DNA of 64,000 nt, taken from NCBI GenBank assembly GCA_030141605.1, contig JAQGDQ010000233.1, positions 248,001 to 312,000 on the forward strand, written 5' to 3'. This stretch comes from Tubiluchus corallicola. Lineage: Eukaryota > Priapulida > Priapulimorpha > Priapulimorphida > Tubiluchidae. Position 1 is the first letter of the stretch, and each line of letters starts with the position of its first letter. The position numbers were made by a program, and so were the translations under genes. Below the pieces are notes generated by a model. It was not told the DNA's origin. It ran no database searches and saw only the letters and a list, made by a program, of their open reading frames with translations. Of this stretch, positions 1-11,200 are shown piece by piece.

Positions 1-2600
1 CCTTGCATAATAATTTTTCTGCATTATTGTGCAACAGAGTAAAATGCAATCATGGAGACAAAACACAGTCAAATGGTCTGTGTAATGTTATTAGGTCCAT
101 GTTACAGTCGAATGGCTGATCGAATCTGCCAAATATCATTTACCAAATCCGGGATGCTTAAATCCAACCGAATATCATATCCCAAATCAGATCTGGTGCA
201 TCACTACTAGACACCAAATTATTTAAAAGTTACACTCTAACTAATTAATAATTAAGTTCAATTTCAGTCTTGGTACATATTTTTTTCCCATAATCAAATT
301 CAATCCTAGTTCTTTTTCCCACATTGTATCTTTCATTCATGATGGTTACATTTCGGTCACCAACACTGAAACTAAACTTAAAAATAAAAATTTATCTATG
401 AAAAGATAATGCACTTGGTTGCACACATAACAATTATCATCGCACTAACTCCACAAGTGAGTAGGCCTAATTCTGCAGCATCACTTTAATTACTGGATAC
501 AGTTTCATCACAACAAACGAATAGGAAAGGAATGTTAGTATGCTAAAAATGACCACTAATGCATGGCAGGCATTAGTATTTATCCCCACCAAGCACAAAT
601 TTGAGTGAATACATCAATAGGTAAACATATTAAATCGCAAGTATTAATTTTGCACAACTAATTGTTCCACAGATGAATGGCACACAAAGTAAATTTGGCA
701 GATGAAAAACTTCAAGAATTGTAGCTAACAGTGCAAAAATTTATAAAAACACATAAAAAGCACAAAATAAAAACGAGAAACCTAAACTATTAGTACAATG
801 TATGGCAACATTAAAAAATATCTCCATCGCAGCTGCTGGTTGGACCAGAAAACAGAATTAATTTAATAAATTGTAAAGCTTAAAAAAATTATCTTAGGCC
901 TAAATACAGGTCTTATTGCATACACATCTAATATTAACAGTAACACTGTATAATGCTTGTAAATTTAAAAAACCATGCTGGGTGTCTGAAGTTAGATCAT
1001 CTGAAGAACACGCTTCATATACTAAGCAATGATATAAAAGAACTTATCTTTTGATGAACCATGGTGCAAACTGGGATGGAGAAACAGTGAGGTTTTACAA
1101 ATTGATGCAAATTTTGCTCATTAGTTACATATGTCTTTCAAACAGGAAAGCACAATGCTAACTAAAATAATTTTGTTAAGGAAAATTTTTGGGGACATAC
1201 TTTAAAATCCCCCTTTAGCACAACAATGACTGATTGGTGTGTTTGACATATTTGCAAATACAAATTTCAAGGCTATGCAGTTATACAGTGCCCCTTAAAT
1301 TTCAAAAATTAATAAAACATTGCATTATTCAATGCTACTCTAAAGTTAATGTACCAAAGAAATTCTGCAATGATACTGCACAGTGTGTATGTTGACCATT
1401 GAAAGTTTACCCAAAGGCTCTGGTATGTATGAATAATCACCTTAATGTGTACGCCTAATAAATAATTTGAATAAATTTAATTATCAATTAAGTTCAATTT
1501 GTCAACATCCCCATGTAGCACTTGTGCCCCATTGCCTTGCGCCGCCGCATTGCATACTGAATGCAGTATACAGCAGGCTGGTACCAGGTACACAGGGAGG
1601 CAACACACAGTGATGTTGCACACAGCAAGGCGGTATGTACATTGCATCACGGCACATGTAGAGGCAGTATACACAGACATCAAGCGAGTGCGAGGGTCCC
1701 GCGTTCTGTATAATCACGATTTACCGGCTGCAGTGGTTTAGGTTTAATGGGCTTAATCACATACGTATAGCTGACTAGATGACCAATTGGTCTTTTGCTA
1801 CCCTTTCTCCTGCACTCTCCTAACTCTTTTCTTTATGCATAGCTTATGCTGATTAATTAATAATTACAGCAATTATGGTATATTTGTATTCTGGTGTAAA
1901 TGAGGAAATAAATAAAAACGTCTGTATCTATGATTATACCGTACGTCTACGTATAACTATAAACGTAACGACGTATGATCATTATACAAAAAAATACGGT
2001 AAATAATTAAATTACATAGAATGAAAGCAGCACAGTTAAAACTACTTTAACGCAAAAAATCAAAAAATTTTGTCAATCTAATACAGTTCATAAAATCTTA
2101 AAAAATAGAACACTAACACAAAAATGAAAACTTTTAACAGACTTCAGGATGCGACAATATGGGCGACCCTTCAAAATTCAATTCAATCCAACTTTATTTT
2201 CTCAATAATAGTTAAAAATTCGACATGATTATTTGACAATTTCAATGTAATTGAGCAGAACCAACAAAAGATTTGTTGGTCACTTGATCAACCGCTCCTT
2301 ATTAAAAATACAAGTTTACTTACAGGCGCAGAATTTTTTCAAGTGATTATTATACAAAAAACATTACCGTATTAAAAATAAATTTGGTATTAGATTATAA
2401 TAATATACTGAGTAACAGAAATGCTATTGTGTATGCTTAATCACTTAACAAGTCTAGCCAGATTTTTAAAGAGGGGAAAAATATAGTAAGTACAATTTCT
2501 CGAAAATTGAATACAAAGTTACATTTTGATACTAATAATAATATTTATAATACAGGCATAAATTTATGATAAAAACAGAAACAGTAATGTCAAAATGCAA
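1..2600. other. AT-rich stretch, no gene recognised
   Basis: I find no exon with convincing splice sites and no recognisable protein on either strand. A GC-richer patch at about 1510-1715 has open frames on both strands but resembles nothing I know. A segment at about 1131-1215 resembles the tandem duplication in SHP2 intron 4 (35.39-36.24 kb), so part of this stretch is dispersed repeat. Confidence 0.5.
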
Positions 2601-2639
2601 TACAAAAAGCAAATCAGTAAATATATCTCATATCAAATG

Positions 2640-3180
2640 AAACAAAAAGCAAAAAAAAATCAAAGTAAACAAAAATTATCAAAGAACAAAAGGATTATAT
2701 CGAGCAAAACGCAATTTAACTCAAAGTAAAAAGAAGTTATCACAAGCAAAGCAAAACCGAGTTCGATTTAGAGCAAAAACTTATATCAAGTATAAACAAC
2801 AATTAAAAACAACTCAAAGCAAAAATTTTATAAAGCGAACAGTTCAACTCAAGATAAAAAGAAGTTATCGCAACCAAAGCAAAACGGAATTCAGCTTGGA
2901 TCAAAAAATTATATCAAACAAAAGCAATAAAAATCAACTCAAAGCAAAAATTTTATAAAGCGAACACAGTTCAACTCAAAGCAAAAAGATGTTATTGCAA
3001 CCAAAGTAAAACGGAATTCAGTTTGGATCAAAAATTATATCAAACAAAAACAACAAAAATCAACTTAAAGCAATAATTTTATAAAGCGAACACAGTTCAA
3101 CTCAAAGTAAAAAGAAGTTATCGCAAGCAACAGTAACAAAATTCAACTCAAAACTAAGCTAAAAAAATCAAAACAAGGCA
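2640..3180. repeat. Tandem repeat, unit about 120-126 bp, about four units
   Basis: The motif TTTTATAAAGCGAAC recurs at 2826, 2951 and 3077. Each copy is followed by an AGTTCAACTCAAAG-like segment, then AAAAGAAGTTATCGCAA, then GGAATTCAG and TTATATCAAACAAAA. An earlier, more diverged unit starts near 2700. The array is strongly A-rich on the + strand. Units differ by scattered substitutions and small indels, so it is not freshly homogenised. Confidence 0.8.
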
Positions 3181-3189
3181 GAATAAAAT

Positions 3190-5920
3190 ATATAATCTGG
3201 CAAGCAGAATTTATGTAATGCATCATTCAATCAAAAGGTTAAGCAGGGCTACATAATATTTTCACACAATAAATAAAGCTTTTTGAATACGGATACTTAC
3301 TTACTTGGTCCAAGTTATTTTAGCACGAGTTTTTACTTATTGTGAAATGTTTAAATTTTCAAAAAATACAAAAGACACCTGTAATTTCACCAATTTATCA
3401 TTGACTGGCCACCTTGATCTGCTGTTAGGGCGAGATGGGAGTCGTGCTAAGCTCTCGTGCTATTAAATTAAAATTATGCTATTAAATTTTCTTGTTTCAG
3501 ACAAAGACTGAAGTCAATTAAAACTATACAAATCAGTTAAATTGTGTCATATCATCTATATTTTGAAAGTTTATCAAACAGTAAAAAAATGAGTCATATT
3601 TGGCGTTTAATGTCGGACTGATAGATTATGGCAAAATAAAGAGCATGTTTGCTATATATACGTACGTGTCTTTTTACAGAACTCTTTTATTGTTAGCTGT
3701 TAAAGTTGTAAAACAACATTAATTTTAACGAAATGCCAGTATGAAGAGAGCTTATAATATTAGTAACGAAATGGAAAAATTGTCAAGCTCATCTGAATTG
3801 GCAAAGATGTGTGAAGAAACAAATGAAATTTGACTGGAAAAATGTCTAGCAACCAAATAAAATCAGAAATGCAAGACAACTGAAACAAATATGTTGCAGT
3901 AAAACATAATATTTTTGCACCATTTTAGATGTCTTAAAAAACGTTGTATTTTGCTGCTGTTTTTGAGAAATGGGGAACGAGTATTGTCTTACGTTTATTA
4001 TGTATTTTACTTATCTATCATGTCTATGTATTGTTATTATATAATATGTGTATATTGTAATAAAGTGATGTAAATTTTGTCTTTTTTTCATTTGTATTTT
4101 ATTTATCACATGGTACCAATGTATTGCATTATGTGCCTATCGCATCTACGCATGTAAATGAGTGTACTGAATTTTGCTTTTAGTCTTAGTTTTATGCTAG
4201 TTTATAGCTTTGCACCAGTCCACCGGATAGACGCATTTGCCTTTAATTAGCAAGTTTTAAAATTGGAAGTATTTTTAACACTGTGTATTGTAATTTGTTC
4301 AATGGCAAATAAAGTATAATAAATTATTCTCATTTATATAAGGCGATATAGTGTACATATTAATACATGTATTATCTTAACTTGCAAAATAAATAAATTC
4401 TCAAATGATTTCACAAATTTCGCCAAAACTTCGTTCTAAAAACCTTACACTGAAATTGTAATAGGAAACACTTCTATTATTTTGTCCCGTGGACAGTTGT
4501 GGGACAACTGAATTAACTTTTACAGGGTATAACATATCATTTTGCTATAGAGGGGAAAGGTGCAAAAACAATGAGAAATAGTTTGGAACAACTTATTGCA
4601 TCAAACTTTGCACTGCTCAATCAACATTGACCTCAACATTAAATTTGTAGTGTACATGTAGAACTCTTATGATTCCTATAATAGCCTGCAATTTCAAGCG
4701 GCATGCTCGGTACAGATCGAACTAAATGGCTTTGAAATTTTACAACTGTATGTTTGAGCGACACATTAGCGCAACGGTTTATTCTCCATTATCACTCATT
4801 GTTGTTGTGCACTCCAAGCAATAGGTAATATTATGCCCTGTATTTACTTATTGCAAATATGAGTCAGAGCAGACATATATGGGTTTTACATGAATCAAAT
4901 CAGCATGCAAAAGCCATTGTTTCTATTGTTCGGAAGTTTATATGTAGCACCTAATTAACAATGAGTCAATAGATATGATCCTGGCAATGCGATTTCTGAA
5001 TTGGATTGCCCTATTCAGGCATACAGGTGTAGCAAAGGTTCGTTTCACAAAAGGTTAGGCAACCGGAATATTATTTAGGGTAGATTCGTGCCAATAATTT
5101 TGCTCCATGTTACTGCAAATCCTACGATACTGCCTAAACACATTACATCACATAAATATTTAAACAGGTCTGTGGAAAGACAAACAAGTATTTTTTGCAT
5201 AATTTACAAAATGTCGACGCAGTGAATGACTGAGACAGTAGGTGACAAAGAAATCGGAAACTGCTTGTTGAAGCGGGTGGAGAATTAGAGAAATAAGCCT
5301 CAAATAAATGTACGTGGCAACAGTACGGGTATATATGTACATATGAAAGGAGAAAGAAAAAGTGAATTACCAGTGTGACTATATTGCATTATAGTCACAC
5401 AAGTAATGCATCTGACTATAATGCAAGCAACTATTTATATAGATATCATGTCATGTCAATTTTATTATGAAATTAATGTAACTATGTATACCAAGTTATC
5501 ATAATGTATTTCGCTATATTGTATTGTTGATGGTGTTTTCGTAATAAAAAACTTCAACTTCGAAGTTTTTCGAAAAATGAACAAGCTGGTCACCCCCGAT
5601 ACATAATGCATTAATTCAGCACTGATTGCAGCTGCAGCCACAGGTACACACCTAACCATATCGGTGAACACCGCTTATGTTATTACTCGAAGGGCAGATT
5701 CAACCTCAGGGGATTCAGCTGTTAGAAGCATAATTATGTGAATGACGATTTGTGTTACAGATCAAGTTACTGAAATAAGCTTTGAAGAACAATAAAGGTG
5801 CTACAGTGTTAATGAAATAGAACGCCCTGGTGCTCCCACTGTAGATAAGGTATAGCAGCGTGGCAAACCACGGAGTCCGACAGAAATTTTATTCTTCAAA
5901 GTTGGCAAACGTAAAAAGGT
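3190..5920. other. Non-coding stretch with one perfect hairpin
   Basis: No exon is recognised. There is a perfect 11-bp inverted repeat, GTGTGACTATA / TATAGTCACAC, at 5373-5383 and 5390-5400 with a 6-nt loop. AATAAA-type signals occur, for example near 4055, but with no recognisable gene upstream. Confidence 0.5.
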
Positions 5921-5944
5921 ATACCACATTGCCAACACTGATGC

Positions 5945-6230
5945 ACAAGCGCTGTAACTGTTTCAAAGGCGAAATTACAGAAACATTTTGGATATTAGAT
6001 GGCCAAAGAAAATTTCAAACAAAGATCTATATGAGAAAATAAAAGAAGAACCTTGGACAAGAAAAATAAAAAGACGCCGTTTAAGATGGATTGGGCATAT
6101 GCTTAGACTACCTGATGATGTCCCAGTGAAGATAGCTCTTCAACAAGCCATAGAACCAGCTAAAAAACCTTAGAATTCTGTCTGCCCAGTGTCTACAAGA
6201 GACGGGCATATGATGATGATGTAACATGAT
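5945..6230 (+). mobile_element. 3' end of a dead non-LTR retrotransposon (RTE/CR1-like reverse transcriptase tail)
   Basis: One frame reads RNILDIRWPKKISNKDLYEK and then RRRLRWIGHMLRLPDDVP. This is the C-terminal tail of endonuclease-reverse transcriptase ORFs of non-LTR elements, which carry W-P/D-I-S-N-x-D-L and RRRLRWIGH blocks. It stops at a TAG near 6172. A GATGATGAT tail near 6210-6222 follows, as is common at LINE 3' ends. An in-frame stop lies just upstream of the conserved block and the rest of the element is missing, so this is a 5'-truncated, inactive copy. The same family occurs in opposite orientation at 43.8-44.6 kb. Confidence 0.8.
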
Positions 6231-6644
6231 AAAACTAAAAATTTAAATGAAAATCGGACCCAAACCTAAACTGTAGTGTAAGTCAAAACAACATACTCTT
6301 TATTTTATAGATCTCATTTCCAGTTTCTGAGAATATGCAAGTCCTTCAAGACTGTATACTGAACTAGTCAATGTGTATCCTATAATTACAGTGTCCCTTA
6401 ATAATAGTCATAATTACACTAATTAATATAAAGTTTTGCAAACAATAGTCATTAATTATAGTATCTATTAGTATTAGTATTACTGCTAGCCAGTATCATT
6501 GCACAGCCAAAATCTCAATCAGTTTGATTAATAATATAATTGCAATAGTCGATCTGTATCTCATAATAGCTGGTAAAACTAAGTAGCAGAGTATCTGTTG
6601 TTTATATATATATATATGTATGATAGCAATCTGTAGTTCTACCT

Positions 6645-6720
6645 GCATATAATTTTCTTTTTGTACTTGCCAATGTATGTAATGTTAATTGCATATTTGC
6701 GCAATAAATTGAATTGATCA
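6645..6720 (+). repeat. LINE-like 3' tail, copy 1
   Basis: The segment TTGCCAATGTATGTAAT ... GCAATAAATTGAATTGA matches, in reverse orientation, the segment at 45.50-45.57 kb. The AATAAA and the end shared by both copies suggest the 3' terminus of a retroposed element. The family is not identified. Confidence 0.5.
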
Positions 6721-6921
6721 TGTCAACAACTGGTACTTGTACTTGTTCTAGAGCACGAATGTCTTTGAGGTAGTAAGGCCTAAGGGTCCTATGCCTAACT
6801 GACATATTCAAGACGTGGATGAAATTATTTAAAGTTACTTTGTTAAAATAATTAGACTGTTATTGTTACTTTGCCAACATTAACTAGTTAAGTTTAAAAT
6901 TATTGTATTATTGTCAGCTGT

Positions 6922-7541
6922 TGGGTGCCGAGTAACTCACTAGCCAAAGTAGGATAATTGGCGTGTATGAGCTAGCTCAAGTAGGACGCATCATACATGG
7001 GCTAGCCCAAGTAGGACGCGTCGTACATGGGCTGCCCAAGTAAGACACTAGAGACAGGTCGCGAATTGAGTCGTTAAGCATACGGGCACCGTCCGTTGTC
7101 CTTGTTTATTTTAATAATAATAATTAAAAACGTCAATACACGTTGAATAATTTATTATACATCTGATAAAATAAAAGAATTTTATTCTGAGCTAGTAAAA
7201 TTAATAATTGCCAATATTAATCTTCTTTGAAGTGAAATAAGTACAGTTTTTAAGCGATTCCAAAATTTGCTTAAGATATATCATTTTTTATTTTGTCTTG
7301 CTTTGGATACTTAATTTAATGTTACGATGATATTAATGGAGCCAATAATAATGATGATATTGTTAATTGTCAAGGACTATCCATCATTATTATAAAGTTA
7401 CTTTTTCATAAATCTCGATTCTCGACAGAAATCACTAGTGCCCTACTTGGGCTGCCCATGTACGACACTGCTTTTCCGCAAATTTAGCCCATGCGTTTTA
7501 TCAGAAGTGTCCTACTTTGGCTAATGGGTTACTCGACACCC
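6922..7541 (+). mobile_element. Non-autonomous TIR element, copy 1 (about 620 bp)
   Basis: The left end, GGGTGCCGAGTAACTCACTA followed by GCCAAAGTAGGA, is nearly matched inverted at the right end, TCCTACTTTGGC ... GTTACTCGACACCC. The left subterminal region repeats a GTACATGGGCTAGCCCAAGT-like motif containing a palindrome. There is no coding capacity. A diverged copy lies inverted at 39.83-40.42 kb and shares the interior segment CCGTCCGTTGTCCTTGTTTA. I could not define a target duplication, so the superfamily is unassigned. Confidence 0.7.
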
Positions 7542-7544
7542 TGC

Positions 7545-8200
7545 ATCAGTAACTCGTTCTCATTACATGTACAATGGGCAGCGGGATTCATCAGAAAGTA
7601 AACAATTAGTATTAATAATCTCAGGTTTAACGTTTTGGATTGCTTGTTGTTGATAATAACTGCAGATGCAAAAAAAGTCTGCTGAAGTACCTGACAGGAT
7701 AAGCGTTTATATTGCGTGGAAACTGGATGACACAATTTTTTATTTAAAATGTGCGCACCCAAGTGTGAAGTGATTTCGACTCAATATTGAGTTTACTAGT
7801 TACACAACACACTTATCACAATTTATTGCTGAAACTTTCTAACATTTTTCTCAAATAAACTCAACTTCCTCAGAGACTTACCTTTTGCTTTGATGATGCT
7901 AGTGTATACAACATTAGTTTTTTCTTGAGTGACCTACGAATGATACAGTATTGCAATACTAATGTTGTTTATGATATCTTTATTATTGGTCTACGTTAAT
8001 TTATATTAATAACGACATATTATTATTACTATCTATATATCATTAAATGATTTTTCCATAATTTGGTCACTGAAAGAACTGAAGTGAATAACTATAATAA
8101 TAATTGTGTTATAACTATAACAGGAAAAACTGAGTACATGCGAAACTGGAGAGCAAGAAAAATCTGAACAAATCTATTTGAAATTTTCAGTGAATATGTG
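7545..8200. other. Region upstream of HEMK1, no feature recognised
   Basis: AT-rich sequence between the TIR element and the proposed first HEMK1 exon. A promoter and 5' UTR would be expected here, but I see no TATA box or CpG-rich core that I would defend. Confidence 0.4.
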
Positions 8201-8206
8201 AATACC

Positions 8207-11200
8207 ATGCCCTGGTTTGAAAGGTAAAGAAATTTATTTTTTGGTATTGTTGGTGATTTTACCCCAAGAGGTTTTCTTTACACCAGGTTTATATTTAAGA
8301 CTAGTTAATGTATGGCAGAATACAAAATCCATGCAAAGTTTTATAAAATTTACTGATCTTTTTAAAGTAGATTTCAGTTAAATGGAAGATTTTAATTTTT
8401 CTTAATAAAGAACTTCTATGTTGAATAGACATTAATTATTGTGAATTGTGTTAAAGTCAAACTCATTGTAGTTAACTTTAATTTAACTTCCTATCTGTTA
8501 AACATGAATGATAGTGTTATTTACCATTACTGAATGTTGGGTGATGCCCTTACATGGTGACAGAAATTCCTAGTTGACACAAATATTGATGCTGCATGAG
8601 TATGCTGTCAGTGCTAACATACCTATTTTAGAAGTTGCTAATGATTCTGATTACTAGTGTGCAATCTTTTATGAGGGAATACATCATGTATAGTTTGTGG
8701 TGTGTTGCTCCCTGCACCACCATTAACACTTAAAAGCCAGCTGACAGCAAAAACCGCCATTGCTGTTTTGTTTCAAAAGCTATTAGTTGGCATATCCCAT
8801 CTTAATTGAATAAATGCAGACATGTGTTCACAACTGTCTAGTAGACTCCATATATCACTATAGGTAACATGCGTGAGTTGTAAACTCAGGTAACAGAGCT
8901 TTTGGCTAATTACCCATTTAAACAAGTAAGGCGAAAGTCTTTTGGTGTTGCAATATAGTTCACATTTTTTGTAACAAAGCTTGGTGATGCCATTTGTCAT
9001 TTTTCTAATTTTACAAAGAGGGATTGTTAATGCCTTTCTGTTATCCAGTTGTCCTTTTCTGTAGAAATGCAGCCAGTTCAGCTTAGAATTCATATTAAAC
9101 TTTTACTTGTTTAAATATTGAAATATCAATTCTAAACGAAAGTTATCATTTTATTAATTGCAGACGACTGGCACAGTCTGTTCGCAGAGTAGTGACATAC
9201 TGGTATCATATTTTTGAACAAGCCGGTATACCAGATGCAAAGTTTTCAGCTCATACTCTTGTCAGTCATGTTTGTGGACAGAAGGTTGGTTTCACACATA
9301 ATACAGTACTATCATATTTTCAAATTTGACTAAATGAATACCTGGATAAGAAGAGTTCTGTGGTCACAGTATTTACTTGGGTAAGAAGTTAACCAACGAT
9401 GAATCTGGTTAGTAAATAGATGTAAAGTGCCAAATGTATGATTGGGCTTTTTTAGCTACAATGCTTCCCCTTGACTATTTGTGTGCAGGGTGTGTATTCA
9501 TCTAAATGTGATTAAGATGCCGCTGCAGTTTACACATTGAGAGGATTATCCTTGATAATGAACTAGTTCCACCGTGCTGCAATTATCTAATCTTCAATAA
9601 AAAGGCCCAGTAGTTGCTTGCTGAATGCTAACTGCATGGAAAAGGAAATATTTGTAACATGTATCAGATAATAAACGAGTAAAGGTGCACATTGTTACCT
9701 GAAAGAAAGTGGCACTTTAATGCAACCAGAATTTTCATAGCGAGAGAGTTCTGAGAAATTTGAGGTAACTTCTACTACGTACGTAAGATTGTTGGGGGAA
9801 TTTCATCAATTAATTTTTGTCAAATTTATTTTATTTTTTGTTTGTCGTTTTTACATGTATTTAACATCTACTGGCCATCTTGCACTCACAAGACACCGAT
9901 AATTTATTAGATTAGATGTACAAGTATGATATAGAAGATGCTGTCAAACTTGTTTTGATTGGACACTATTGCTGAACAAGATCAGTTAACTGAGTTGCTA
10001 ACATTAGCACTACTATGATTGATGTGCTTTCAGATTTAGATACTGCTGTTAATGTCACCAGTTTTATTAATATAATATTGCTAGTAGAAAAACATCCTAT
10101 CCGAAAGTTTGTTAATGACTGTCTTGAATAACTGAACATTGTTTCTCTTATACTTATGGTCATTTGACTTTTTTACACTTTAGCAGAATTAACAGGTTGA
10201 CTACCAACTACAAGTACACTATTGTGGTGGTCCATCATATACTGTTATGAGTATACATGTAGTTGATTAAATGATACTGTACTGTGCACAGAAAAGTTTG
10301 GCAGTCTACCAACATAGGGGAGAGTCGGGTATATTGAACCCCTTAAGGAACCTACTTCACTACATCAAAATTAAGACATGCAGTGAGAAGCTCTCTTGAT
10401 GAAACAGTGCAGTTTAGGCATAGATTTCCATATACTAAATTTGGAAGTTCTTAGATTAAGTTTTTGCGAGAAATAGTAAATTTAAATCTTTACGTATCAG
10501 TCCAGTATAGAAGACCTGCAGTCAATCTTTATTGGACTGAACACATAAACAATATATAGATAGTTATAATACACATAAATTAGTATAAAGTGATTAAATA
10601 CTTGTTAAAAATAATAAACTTCGGTCATTATCAATATTATCAATATAATTTTTTGATTAAAAAATTAGATAATGTAACTAAGTCACTAAGGCTTTCCCAT
10701 AATCATTTCAAGCCAGTTTCCATATTTACATCCAAACCGACAAATCAAAATGTTTTAAATTCATTCATATATTGCAAATAACTTGTAAGACTTAATAAAT
10801 TAATTATCCTGTTTATTAATAATAGTACTAAAACAGTACAATGAGCATACAATATACGTTATAACTGGAATAACCTATATTGGGCCACAGGTCGCCTATG
10901 TTCGACCTTTGTATATCTTATGTCCCATATCCTATATTAGACTTTTGGCTACAATGCTTCCCCTTGACTATTTGTGTGCAGGGTGTGTATTCATCTAAAT
11001 GTGATTAAGATGCCGCTGCAGTTTACACACTGAGAGGATTATCCTTGATAATGAACTAGTTCCACCGTGCTGCAATTATCTAATCTTCAATAAAAAGGCC
11101 CAGTAGTTGCTTGCTGAATGCTAACTGCATGGAAAAGGAAATATTTGTAACATGTATCAGATAATAAACGAGTAAAGGTGCACATTGTTACCTGAAAGAA

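Noticed and set aside
1477-1741. Overlapping open frames on both strands in a GC-richer patch
   Set aside because: Openness on both strands with Cys/Thr/Ala-rich translations points to composition rather than coding; no family recognised.
10590-10781. 63-codon frame in block B, also present at 15706-15897
   Set aside because: The few differences between copies include three amino-acid changes and only about two silent ones, so there is no sign of selection on protein. It is part of a non-coding repeat.
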